A stretch of 64,000 bases of DNA from CAWUKT01 sp964352215 (GTDB lineage: Bacteria; Bacteroidota; Bacteroidia; J057; JADKCL01). Positions 36,769 to 45,317 of this stretch are shown here, one piece after another. How positions within the stretch are numbered: position 1 is the stretch's first letter; the number at the start of each line of letters is the position of its first letter. The notes beneath the pieces were generated by a model. It was not told the origin of the DNA. It did not search any database and worked only from the letters and a program-made list of their open reading frames with translations. A program made the translations under genes and the position numbers. The stretch covers positions 13,048 to 77,047 of the forward strand of contig CAYGRE010000022.1 in assembly GCA_964352215.1 (NCBI GenBank), written 5' to 3'.

Positions 36769-39591
36769 ATGCGTTATTTACTCGCCCTGTGCCTTTCCAT
36801 TGGTTTTTTTGCTCATTCGTTTGGGCAAAACGGAACCATTTCCGGGCGAATGTTCGACGAAATCTCTGGTGAAGGGCTTCCCAGTGGGAAGATTGTATTG
36901 GTCGGAACCTATAAAGGGGCATTGACCGATGGGAATGGAAATTTTATCATCAAAGATGTTAAGGCAGGTGATTATACCTTGCGGGCTGAATTCGGAGAAT
37001 TTACTCCCAGGGTATTTACGGGGGTGACAGTGAAGGCTGGTCAGGATACTCCGATTCAGGTGCCGATGAAGGAAGTCAAGTTGGCGACCGTGATCATTAC
37101 CGGAGAAAGGGACCTGATCGATGTAGAGGATGGGAAATCCGGTGGAAGTTTCACTGCAGAAGATATTGCGAATTCCAATTTCCGGAATGCAATTGACGTG
37201 GTGAAGAATGTAAATGGCGTAGATGAAACGCCAGACGGTATCCAGGTGCGTGGCTCACGGACTTACGAAACAGAAAATCTGGTGGATGGGATATCTGCCA
37301 AAGATCCGCTTGCGGGTTATACCGGTGGCCTCACCGTTAGTGCCGCCTCTATCGAATCGATCGATGTGGTGACCGGTGGTGGGGATGCTGAATTCGGTGG
37401 TGGAACCGGTGGTGTGATCAATACCCGGATCAAGTCGGGTGGCGACAAATACCAGTTCAGAGGTTCCTGGTACCGGGACAATTTCGGAGCAAACCCCAAT
37501 TGGAGCATGGGCTGGAATACGGACATTGCCAACCTGGCTTTAAGTGGACCCGTTCCCGGACTCAAGGACAAGCTGACCTTTTTCACCTCGGTGGACCTCA
37601 GCCTGACCGATGACTATTTCAGGGTACAGGCCGATCAATTGCACAGCTCATTGTTTTCCAATGATTCGCTCTGGGCTCCCCGGCAGAACAACAGTTGGTC
37701 CAATACGACCAAGTTGACCTGGAAGATCAAACCGGGGATGAAGCTCTCCGTGACCAACCAGCACAGTCTTGGCGTCAATCAAAACTCCCGAACCCTTCAG
37801 ATCGTTGGCAACGATGCCATCCTGACCCCTGGTTTCCCCTACGCATACAGCCTCAACCTCGACAATGCCAATACCTATACCCACCACAGCAATCTGACGG
37901 TTGTCAATTTCAAGACGCAGTTGGATACCGCGGCCAAGTGGGTGCTGGATGTCAATCTGGGTCGTCTCTTTACGACCCTCCAGGCCGATGCCAACGGGCG
38001 TCCCTTCAGAGAGTCTACAGTTGATCGCCTCTACGATCCTCAATCTATCGTGACCAGTCCTGTCGATGTCGCCAATCCGGACGACTCGGTGGTCTTTGTC
38101 TTCCCTGGCCCCGGCCTTGTCAACAATGGCGGTATTGGTACCCTTTGGCACAATCACCACGCCGAAGAGTTTACCCTGAAGTACAAGTTCACCCACCGTT
38201 CCAAAAGCAAGATTCACAAGGTTAATTTCGGGCAGGAGCATAAAGAAAAAGAGTATTTGTGGATAGACGTGACCCGCCCCTGGATTGGCGCTCCCATCCA
38301 GATCGATGATTCTACTACCACCCCTTCTACCAGCATCGGCTCCAGCAGTGATGTCTGGCTGGCCCGTCCAACTGAAGGGGGCTTCTTCTTCCAGGATGAA
38401 ATCCGTTACAAAGGGATAATCGCCTACCTGGGAGCACGCCTGATGTATTGGGCGCCGGGCAAGTTTGCGGATGACGCAATTAACAATCCCGCTGCCCCGG
38501 TCGTAGACCAGGTCCGGGAGGATTATATGAACCAGACCTTTGGCTTGGCTGGAAAGCGCTGGAAAGCACGTCTGCTGCCTAAGATCCGGGTCTCTTTCCC
38601 GGTCACCGACAACAATGTCCTCTATTTTAACTATGGCCATGCAGCTCAACTTCCGCATCCCCGGTTTGTCTATGCTGGTCTCGATCCGGTTTACCAGGAC
38701 CGTTCCTTCCTCTCAAATCTGGGCAATCCCAATATCAACCCGGAGGTGACTGTCAATTATGAGCTTGGGCTGAAGTCTAAGATCAACCAGGACCTGGCCT
38801 TTACTTTCACTGCCTTCTACAACGACAAATTTGACTATATCGTCAGCCGTCGGGTTTTGATTCAGGATCAGACGGGCCGCTTTGTCGAAAAGACCTTCTT
38901 CATCAACCAGGACTATGCCCGTATCCGTGGCGTGGAAGTTGGCATCCAGAAGCGCTTCAAGAATGTATTCAAAGTTATCCTGAACTCCCGTTATCAGATT
39001 GCGACGGGTAAATCCAATACAGCGGCAGAATCGGCGCTTCAGATCAAGGACCAAGGGTTTGTAAACACGACCAAGGAGAATTTCCTGGCCTGGGACCGCC
39101 CCTTTGACAATAAGCTGCTGTTCTATTTCACCCCGGACTCCACCGTCAAACTGTTTGGCAAATCCCTCGAGGGTTTCCGGGTCTTCGTCTCCGCGGTGCT
39201 GAAGAGTGGCCTGCGCTATACACCATTTGAATACACGGGTGATGCCCCAAGTGGCCGCCCACAGTGGGAACCAGTCAACGATGCCCCATTCGCAGAAATC
39301 GCCAGTCCCTGGTTCTGGACCGATGTCGTCATCACGCGGGACTTTAGTTTCGGAGTTGCCAAGGACAAGGCACTTTCCCTTTCCCTGGAGTTCAAGAACC
39401 TCTTCAACAACCTGAATGCGCAGATCATCAATGGGGTGACCGGTAGGGCCTATGAAAATGGTGATCCTTTGCCACTCAGTTTCCGTGACCCTGCTTATCC
39501 TGATCCACAGGACCGTGGACTCCCCCCCTTCAATCCGGCCCGTTACCGCCAACCCCGTCAAATGCTGGTGGGCTTAAGCTTTCAGTTCTAA
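36769..39591 (+). CDS. TonB-dependent receptor with N-terminal CarbopepD_reg-like domain, 940 aa
   Basis: The ATG at 36769 (MRYLLALCLSIGFFAHSFGQ) gives a signal peptide; the frame is open upstream only by overlap with the previous gene. Residues ~20-100 are a carboxypeptidase regulatory-like domain (GTISGRMFDEISGEGLPSGK). A plug follows (VIITGERDLIDVEDGKSGGSF, NAIDVVKNVNGVDETPDGIQVRGS, VVTGGGDAEFGGGTGGVINT), then a barrel ending in an aromatic C-terminal strand (QMLVGLSFQF). It would take up or move a substrate across the outer membrane with TonB energy. A TAATG stop-start overlap links it to the PorV/PorQ-like gene. Confidence 0.92.
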   Translation: MRYLLALCLSIGFFAHSFGQNGTISGRMFDEISGEGLPSGKIVLVGTYKGALTDGNGNFIIKDVKAGDYTLRAEFGEFTPRVFTGVTVKAGQDTPIQVPMKEVKLATVIITGERDLIDVEDGKSGGSFTAEDIANSNFRNAIDVVKNVNGVDETPDGIQVRGSRTYETENLVDGISAKDPLAGYTGGLTVSAASIESIDVVTGGGDAEFGGGTGGVINTRIKSGGDKYQFRGSWYRDNFGANPNWSMGWNTDIANLALSGPVPGLKDKLTFFTSVDLSLTDDYFRVQADQLHSSLFSNDSLWAPRQNNSWSNTTKLTWKIKPGMKLSVTNQHSLGVNQNSRTLQIVGNDAILTPGFPYAYSLNLDNANTYTHHSNLTVVNFKTQLDTAAKWVLDVNLGRLFTTLQADANGRPFRESTVDRLYDPQSIVTSPVDVANPDDSVVFVFPGPGLVNNGGIGTLWHNHHAEEFTLKYKFTHRSKSKIHKVNFGQEHKEKEYLWIDVTRPWIGAPIQIDDSTTTPSTSIGSSSDVWLARPTEGGFFFQDEIRYKGIIAYLGARLMYWAPGKFADDAINNPAAPVVDQVREDYMNQTFGLAGKRWKARLLPKIRVSFPVTDNNVLYFNYGHAAQLPHPRFVYAGLDPVYQDRSFLSNLGNPNINPEVTVNYELGLKSKINQDLAFTFTAFYNDKFDYIVSRRVLIQDQTGRFVEKTFFINQDYARIRGVEVGIQKRFKNVFKVILNSRYQIATGKSNTAAESALQIKDQGFVNTTKENFLAWDRPFDNKLLFYFTPDSTVKLFGKSLEGFRVFVSAVLKSGLRYTPFEYTGDAPSGRPQWEPVNDAPFAEIASPWFWTDVVITRDFSFGVAKDKALSLSLEFKNLFNNLNAQIINGVTGRAYENGDPLPLSFRDPAYPDPQDRGLPPFNPARYRQPRQMLVGLSFQF

Positions 39592-40616
39592 TGCAGAGAA
39601 TATTTATCTATATCCTGTTTGCCTGTACGCTGCCCTTTGCCAGCCAGGCCCAATTGCTGCCCGAACTCGGTGGGTCAAGAGCGGGTATCTCGGCCATGAC
39701 CTTTTTGAAGATCGATCCGAGCGTACGCTCTGCGGGCATGGCGGGTGCAAACCTGACCCTGACCGGTGATGTATTTGCGACCAGTTACAATCCGGCCAAC
39801 CTGGCCGAGGAAAACCGGGTCAGCTTCGGAGCGAGCAATACCTTCTGGGTAGCGGGCATCAATCTGGCTTACGGTTCCTTCAGCAAACCGACCAAGGTCG
39901 GCAAATTCGCCCTTTCCGTAAACTCCCTTAACAGTGGAGCCATGGAGCGCCGGACTGAATTCCAGCCCAACGGCACCGGTGAATACTTCCACGCCAGCAA
40001 TACCGCCATCGGTCTGACCTATGCCAACCAGTTGACCGATTACTTCTCATGGGGAGCGACCCTCAAATATGTCAATGAAACCCTTGCCGAATTCACTGCC
40101 CATACCGCAGTGGTGGACCTGGGTTTCCTCTACCGTACCGATGTCAAAGACCTCAGCTTTGCGGTTATGGTCCAGAGCTTTGGCCCCAATTCCAAACTGT
40201 CCGGGGAATACGAATTGCCAGACAGCATCAACCCGAGGGACATTGCCCTGGAGTCCTATCCAGCCCCCACTGTCTTTAAGTTGGGGATTTCCATGATCCC
40301 CTGGAAAACTGATGACATGTCCCTGACTACGGTTGTACAACTGAACCACCCCAACGACAATGCGGAGAATATCCGTCTGGGGGTTGAATACGAATACCGG
40401 GAACTGCTCTATTTGCGGACCGGATACAAGATCAATGTCACCGACCAGATCTACCCGACCTTTGGGCTTGGGGTTCGGACCCGGATCGGGAAACACCCTC
40501 TGATCTTCGACTATGCGGTTGACCCCACCCGTTACCTGGGTTGGATTCACCGGATCGGCCTCCATTTTGCCATTAACACTGAAATGAGAAGAGATGATGA
40601 ACCACTCACAGAATAA
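39591..40616 (+). CDS. PorV/PorQ family outer-membrane barrel, 341 aa
   Basis: The signal peptide MQRIFIYILFACTLPFASQAQ precedes GISAMTFLKIDPSVRSAGMAGANLTLTGD and ATSYNPANLAEENR, the diagnostic first block of PorV/PorQ (FadL-like) proteins. The rest is a 14-stranded-type barrel (VSFGASNTFWVAGINLAYGSF, YFSWGATLKYVNET, IFDYAVDPTRYLGWIHRIGLHF). PorV shuttles T9SS cargo to PorU; PorQ-like proteins act similarly. Being in an operon with a CTD-bearing cargo suggests a dedicated T9SS attachment or shuttle factor. The ATG shares its A with the stop of the receptor gene, so translation is coupled. Confidence 0.9.
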   Translation: MQRIFIYILFACTLPFASQAQLLPELGGSRAGISAMTFLKIDPSVRSAGMAGANLTLTGDVFATSYNPANLAEENRVSFGASNTFWVAGINLAYGSFSKPTKVGKFALSVNSLNSGAMERRTEFQPNGTGEYFHASNTAIGLTYANQLTDYFSWGATLKYVNETLAEFTAHTAVVDLGFLYRTDVKDLSFAVMVQSFGPNSKLSGEYELPDSINPRDIALESYPAPTVFKLGISMIPWKTDDMSLTTVVQLNHPNDNAENIRLGVEYEYRELLYLRTGYKINVTDQIYPTFGLGVRTRIGKHPLIFDYAVDPTRYLGWIHRIGLHFAINTEMRRDDEPLTE

Positions 40617-41820
40617 GCTTGCTCCGCTGAAGACCTTTCGTGGCAGCCTCCCTCTGGTGCTGTTGCTTCTCATTGCTTTTCCGGCGCTGCTGAGCAGTTG
40701 CGAAGGATATTTCGGCAAAAAGACGGACCCCAGTTTCATTGACATTCCGGTCTACAACGACCGGCAGGTGGCTTATGTTCCGGTCCAGCCGGTCTGGGAC
40801 GATTTCGTGATGCCGGTAGATGTTGCGGTCGGCTATGATGAGCTGGTCTATATCGTCGATGGCGCCACCAGTGAGATCGTCTGCTACGATCAGGCGGGCA
40901 ATGATTTGGGGCGCTTTGGAGTTCCTGGCGTTCGCCAGGTCGTTCAGGACCGCACCCTGGACCTGCTCGCGATCGGTACTTTTGATACTTTGGGGGCAAC
41001 CTTGTCCTGTATCTACCGGATCGAGCTCAAGAGCAGTGCCGGATATGGATTGGGTAACGCCCGGATCGAAAACAAGATCGTACACCCCTTTTACTTTCGC
41101 GTCAACGTAAGCGTCGGAACCGACGACCTCGTCTCTCTGAATTCCATCGCGGTGCGGGCCGACAATTCCTATTATGTAGCCCGCAGTGGCCCCGGTGGTT
41201 CACAAATCTTTGGCCCTGACGATGCTATTCTCATTTTCGATGCCGATGACAGATTCCAGACGGCAGTCAGGATCAGTACCAATGGGGCCATCCTGAATGA
41301 TTATTTCAAAACGCCGTTTGCCTTGGCAGGGCTGGCCCAACCGCCACAATCCACCTTTGTCAACCCGGAAAATGACTTTGTTTTCTGCTCGTTGAATGAT
41401 CCCACCGCGCTCAAGGTGCAGTATATTGATGTGATCGAAACCGAAGGTGGGATCGACTATGTGCTGAAAAGCATGATCGTGGGTGACACCTCGGCGGCGG
41501 ATGGATTCCTGCTCAACCCCAATCGCTTCGCTGCTCCGGTGGATGTGGCCATCTCAGGTGACGGAACCAATTATATCTTTGTCGTCGATTCTGAAAAGGA
41601 CTCTTTGTACCAGTTCACCTTTACGGGTTTGGAAGGGGTAGCCCCGCCAGCTGGTTCAAATTCCAATAAGAATGTCCTGGTTTCTTTCGGTGGGTCCGGC
41701 AATACGTTGACCCAGTTCAGCCAGCCTTCGGCGGTGTCCTATTACCGAGAGATTCTTTATGTCGCTGACCGTGGAAACCAAAGGGTTTTGCGCTTCAGGT
41801 TGACGACTGATTTCGACTGA
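40594..41820 (+). CDS. NHL/beta-propeller lipoprotein, 408 aa
   Basis: Two ATGs (40594, 40597) start it inside the previous gene, a 23-bp overlap. The lipobox is ALLSSCEG. NHL-like repeats appear as VAVGYDELVYIVDGATSEIVCYDQAG, VDVAISGDGTNYIFVVDSEKDS and QPSAVSYYREILYVADRGNQRVLRF, so the fold is a 6-bladed propeller. It is probably anchored at the outer membrane as the last component of the operon. NHL propellers commonly bind peptides or glycans. No catalytic residues can be named. Confidence 0.85.
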   Translation: MMNHSQNKLAPLKTFRGSLPLVLLLLIAFPALLSSCEGYFGKKTDPSFIDIPVYNDRQVAYVPVQPVWDDFVMPVDVAVGYDELVYIVDGATSEIVCYDQAGNDLGRFGVPGVRQVVQDRTLDLLAIGTFDTLGATLSCIYRIELKSSAGYGLGNARIENKIVHPFYFRVNVSVGTDDLVSLNSIAVRADNSYYVARSGPGGSQIFGPDDAILIFDADDRFQTAVRISTNGAILNDYFKTPFALAGLAQPPQSTFVNPENDFVFCSLNDPTALKVQYIDVIETEGGIDYVLKSMIVGDTSAADGFLLNPNRFAAPVDVAISGDGTNYIFVVDSEKDSLYQFTFTGLEGVAPPAGSNSNKNVLVSFGGSGNTLTQFSQPSAVSYYREILYVADRGNQRVLRFRLTTDFD

Positions 41821-42043
41821 TTTTTTCCATTTTTGTGCTTTTGCGCTTTTGCGCTTTTGCGGGTGCATTTGTGCTTCTGTGGATGCTTTCGGATGCGCTG
41901 TTCTTCCGCTGTTCATGTGCACACTGCCCTTCCCGCGGATTTTCCATTTCTGCGTTTCCCGGCTTTATTGGCCATTCTTGAATTTTTTGCGGCGAACCGT
42001 TTAGGGTTGTTAGCCGCAAAGTTGCAGGGTAATACCCTCAAGA

Positions 42044-42062
42044 ATGATAGTAATACTATCAT
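42044..42062. promoter_or_regulatory. Perfect 19-bp palindrome, operator-like
   Basis: ATGATAGTA-A-TACTATCAT has 9-bp arms around one base. Seventeen bases to the left is another palindrome, GGGTAATACCC (42027-42037). With a 1-nt centre it cannot form a normal hairpin loop, so a dimeric protein site is more plausible than an RNA structure. The target is unknown. Confidence 0.3.
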
Positions 42063-42322
42063 AAGTTGCGGCATATTAAGCGCGGCAGTTCGCAGGATGA
42101 CTGTCAGGTTTGAAAGTGTTTCTGCGAACATCTGCGGGTCGTGTTGGGGAACATGTTCGGGTGGAGAGGTGCAAGGTTGAGGCTGTGGAGGCGCGAAGTT
42201 GAGGGTAGGATGGGTGCAGGGTCGAGGGTCACGAGGCGCAGTCTTGCGGGTGTTGTGGCGTAAGGTTGTGGCATAAGGGGCGCATTTTTGCGGGTGTTAG
42301 GGCGCAGGGGTCCCCCAAGTGG

Positions 42323-42428
42323 GCCGCAAGGTTGCGGTTACCGAGGCGCAAGGTACGAGGGTTACGAGCCGCAGGCTTGCGGCTATCGAGGCGCAAGGTA
42401 TGAGGGTGACGAGCCGCAAGCTTGCGGC
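42323..42428. repeat. 45-bp tandem repeat with palindromic core, about 2.4 copies
   Basis: Units begin at 42323, 42368 and 42413, each exactly 45 bp apart. Each opens with a palindromic 16-mer: the third is a perfect palindrome (GCCGCAAGCTTGCGGC), the second and first are near-perfect. Between the cores lies a GAGGCGCAAGGTA-containing spacer. More decayed copies appear to run upstream to about 42170. The array lies just past the 3' end of the minus-strand gene that stops at 42471. Confidence 0.7.
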
Positions 42429-42470
42429 TATGAAGTCTAATCCATTCCCGGAAAAACGCTTAAATTTTGA

Positions 42471-43058
42471 CTACTTTTCTTCCCATTCTGTACCCGGCAA
42501 CAGCGCGGCAATCACCAGTCGGTCTTCATACCGCCAGGCTCTGAATTGCAGGCCCTTTTTACTGATCAATTTCCACTCGGTATTGTTTTTGGAATTCGGA
42601 GGGCCGAAGTATTTGCTGAGCCAATTGTCCCGGGCGCTGAGGTCGCGGTAAGAGAGGATCACCTCGTAGAAAGCATGTTCCTCTTTGTCGGAGAAGTAGT
42701 ATTGGGCGGTGTGGTAGGGATATTTGTCGGAAAAGCGTTCCTCCCAAACATAGCGGAAGTTTTCCCTTGAGAGTTTATTGGGTTCGACGGTTTTTCTCTT
42801 TTCGGCAAATGCTTCCATGGACATCCCGAATTCAAGTTTTTTAAATTCCTTGGGGAGGACGCGTTTGACCTGGGAATGGGAGGATAGGGGAAGGAGGAAT
42901 AGTAAAAGTGTGAGGACGAAGGGCCAGAGGTTTGTTTTGCTGGATATTCTCTCTGGGTCTTGACGGTATTGCGAAAAGCTCTTGGTTGACCCTGTTATGG
43001 CCAGGGAGAAATCCCCGGAATATGTGTTTCGCATACAAGAAAGATTACGATTCTCCAT
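42471..43058 (-). CDS. Small secreted or anchored protein of unknown function, 195 aa
   Basis: The start ATG at 43058 overlaps the stop of the ankyrin gene (TGATG), so translation is likely coupled; a later in-frame ATG at 43034 is possible. After ~45 polar residues there is a hydrophobic segment (LWPFVLTLLLFLLPLSSHSQ), looking like a signal peptide preceded by an unusually long n-region. The mature part (KEFKKLEFGMSMEAFAEKR, QYYFSDKEEHAFYEVILSY, YFGPPNSKNNTEWKLISKKG) is about 130 residues and has the look of a periplasmic alpha/beta domain. No family is recognised. Last gene of the three-gene unit. Confidence 0.7.
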   Translation of the reverse strand: MENRNLSCMRNTYSGDFSLAITGSTKSFSQYRQDPERISSKTNLWPFVLTLLLFLLPLSSHSQVKRVLPKEFKKLEFGMSMEAFAEKRKTVEPNKLSRENFRYVWEERFSDKYPYHTAQYYFSDKEEHAFYEVILSYRDLSARDNWLSKYFGPPNSKNNTEWKLISKKGLQFRAWRYEDRLVIAALLPGTEWEEK

Positions 43059-45247
43059 CACTTGCAATATAACTCAATTGCCTCTTTCGCGGTGGGGTCA
43101 TTTTGGGCGGCGGCGCTGGAAAAGTCCTGGCAGGCTTCTTCTACCCGGTCTTGTTTGAGCTTTGTCACCCCAAGTAAATAGTGTATTTCCCCGGTTCTGA
43201 TGCCTTGGGAAAGGGCTTTGGTAAGATGGGTTTCTGCTGCCGGATAATTCTTTAGGTCGAGGTTGGTTTTTCCGGCTTCTAACCACGCTTCCGGGTAGAA
43301 TGGGCGGTATTGTATGGCCTGTTCAAAGTCAATCGCGGCACTTTCCGGCATATTGAGGGCCTGCTTGGAGATGCCCCGGTAATAATAGGCTTCGGCAAAT
43401 TCCGGCTCTCGCTTGAGGCATTTGTTGAATTCTACCTGGGCCGCATCGAATAAATCGAGCTTGAGGAGTTCGGTGCCATTTTCGAAGAAATCGGCTGCGA
43501 GCATGGCGGGTTGGCTTCCCTGGATGTTGAGCAGGGCCATCATATTGGAATCTTTGGGCAATGCGTAATTGAGGAGGTCGATGGGGGTGGCATTTCCGGG
43601 GATTCTGCGGGCCAGGTAGGGTTGGCGGTGGGGAAGTTCCTTGGGTTGATTGGTGCGGGCGTTGGTAGATGCGCCTTTTTCGATGAGGAGTGTGGCGATG
43701 GTGACTTTTTCGGGGATACTGGCAATGATTTCTCTTTTGATGACGGCCCAGTGGAGGGGGGTCCAACCATGCTGATCTGTTTGCCTGGGGTTGGCTCCGG
43801 CTGCGATGAGTTGTTGGGCCAGACCGGGAAGGCCCAGGTAGGCGGCGTAATGGAGGGCCGGCATTTCGAGGTCACCTCCGGGGGTGTCAATATTGTCGAC
43901 TTTGGTCGCGATTACTGCTACGACTGTGCTCCATTTGGTTCGGTATTCAGCATCCCGGAGGTTCCAGGTGAGGGTTGGGAGCCATTTATCGGCTGGGCGG
44001 GCGCCCTGCTCCATGAGGAAGGAGGCGCATTCGGGATGCCCTGCTTCGAGGGCAATCGCCAGGGCGGTGCGGCCTTCCGGATCGGCTTGGTCGAGCTTGG
44101 CGCCGAAACGGATCAGGTGGCGGAGGCTGGTTGCGTCGCCGTTGGCGGCGGCGATGTGGATGGGGTAGCGGTTGCCTTGGTTTTTCTGGTTGCCAGTGGT
44201 GGTGGGGGCGTCGGCATGGTTTGGATCGCGAGGATTGCCGCTGGTGTTAGGAGGACCCTGCTTGCTGGGGTCCCGGTTGGGGTTGGCACCTGCCAGCAGG
44301 TGTTTTAATACTGCCCCGGTATCGGTTCTTTCCAGTGCCTCGATCAGATCACGGTAATGGAAATCGGAAAATTCATAGCCCTTCCTGCGGAAGAACAAGG
44401 CAACAGCTGTGTTTTTAGAGGCATAAGCAAGGTCCAGTGGATTGCTGCCTTTCTTTGTTTCGGAGAACAAAGACGGGTTTAAATCATACAGGTATTCGAC
44501 CTCGTCCTGGTGACCATGGGGAGCTGCATAATGGAGGACATTTCGGCCGAGGTTGTCGCGGATGCTGAGGTTGGCTCCAAGCTCTATAAATGCCTCCAGA
44601 ACTTTCCGGTCTGCGCGGATGGCCGCGATGTGGAGTGGCGTGACTCCCTCCTCATTCGGTGTATTGAGGTCGACGCCTCCGGAGGCGGTCAGACGGATGG
44701 ATTCCAGGTTGCCGCCGAGGGCGGCGTAGTGCAGGGTTGAGTTTCCGCGTTGGTCGCGGGTGGTGTAGTTGGCTCCTGCTTGCAGGAGTTGGAGGACATG
44801 GTTTTCCCCATCGGGCTGGGTGAGGGCATACATCAAGGGTGTCCTGCCCTGGGAGTCGGAGGCATTGACCTGGGCGCCTGCTTTGAGCAGGAGTTGCAGG
44901 ATTTCCGGATTGGGGTAAACCGCGTTGGCGTGGAGTGGAGTAATGTTGGTGGGAGTCCCATTGTCATGGAGGGCATCAGTATCAGAATGCATCTTTCCTA
45001 TCTTGCTTCCATCCTCACTTCCATGCGAAGAAACTGCCAGAGAATGAATCTCAAAATTGTAGGCCGGATTGATACTGGAAACAGTGGCATTGGGGTCCAC
45101 TCCTTTTCGAAGGAAGGATTTGACAACCTTGGCATCGCTTAGTTCTACGGCTTCAATGAGAAGGTTAGCCAGGGAGTCGGAATCAATGCTTTGTCCTAAA
45201 CCAGTCCTGGGCGATAAGAGCAGCACGCAAAGCAAAGCCCAAGCCAT
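43058..45247 (-). CDS. Secreted ankyrin-repeat plus TPR protein, 729 aa
   Basis: The frame opens at 45421, but the ATG at 45247 (MAWALLCVLLLSPRTGLGQ) yields a signal peptide and is chosen. It contains about nine ankyrin repeats (for example GRTPLMYALTQPDGENHVLQLLQAGAN, read in parts; GVTPLHIAAIRADRKVLEAF; HGWTPLHWAVIKRE), interrupted by an Asn/Pro-rich insert (NRDPSKQGPPNTSGNPRDPN). The C-terminal ~150 residues carry about four TPRs (GTELLKLDLFDAAQVEFNKCL, AEAYYYRGISKQALNMPESA). It is a periplasmic protein-binding scaffold. It sits between a coiled-coil protein gene (70 bp upstream) and a small secreted protein gene with which it overlaps. Confidence 0.85.
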   Translation of the reverse strand: MAWALLCVLLLSPRTGLGQSIDSDSLANLLIEAVELSDAKVVKSFLRKGVDPNATVSSINPAYNFEIHSLAVSSHGSEDGSKIGKMHSDTDALHDNGTPTNITPLHANAVYPNPEILQLLLKAGAQVNASDSQGRTPLMYALTQPDGENHVLQLLQAGANYTTRDQRGNSTLHYAALGGNLESIRLTASGGVDLNTPNEEGVTPLHIAAIRADRKVLEAFIELGANLSIRDNLGRNVLHYAAPHGHQDEVEYLYDLNPSLFSETKKGSNPLDLAYASKNTAVALFFRRKGYEFSDFHYRDLIEALERTDTGAVLKHLLAGANPNRDPSKQGPPNTSGNPRDPNHADAPTTTGNQKNQGNRYPIHIAAANGDATSLRHLIRFGAKLDQADPEGRTALAIALEAGHPECASFLMEQGARPADKWLPTLTWNLRDAEYRTKWSTVVAVIATKVDNIDTPGGDLEMPALHYAAYLGLPGLAQQLIAAGANPRQTDQHGWTPLHWAVIKREIIASIPEKVTIATLLIEKGASTNARTNQPKELPHRQPYLARRIPGNATPIDLLNYALPKDSNMMALLNIQGSQPAMLAADFFENGTELLKLDLFDAAQVEFNKCLKREPEFAEAYYYRGISKQALNMPESAAIDFEQAIQYRPFYPEAWLEAGKTNLDLKNYPAAETHLTKALSQGIRTGEIHYLLGVTKLKQDRVEEACQDFSSAAAQNDPTAKEAIELYCK

Positions 45248-45317
45248 ACCAGCAACCCCGGGAGAAGTACCCCACGCCTTTCCTGAAATATGAATATGCC
45301 GAATAGCCAATCCCAGA

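Larger units (their letters stand above)
41821..42470. other. 650-bp gene-free gap with repeats
   Basis: There is no believable gene here. The first 60 bp hold short CTTTTGCG-type iterations (GCTTTTGCGCTTTTGCG). Around 42027-42062 are two palindromes. From about 42170 there are degenerate GCGCA/GCAAGGTTG words leading into three regular 45-bp units (separate entries). An open frame over the units (42319-42651 plus) comes from the repeat period being a multiple of three. Confidence 0.6.

Noticed and set aside
37648..39561. Long minus-strand frames opposite the TonB-dependent receptor
   Set aside because: They have no family signature, while the plus strand encodes a full receptor with signal peptide and plug motifs.
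42319..42651. A plus-strand open frame of 110 codons over the 45-bp repeats
   Set aside because: The repetition (VTEAQGTRVTSRRLAAIEA) is a by-product of a repeat length divisible by three, and the frame runs into the antisense of a well-supported gene.
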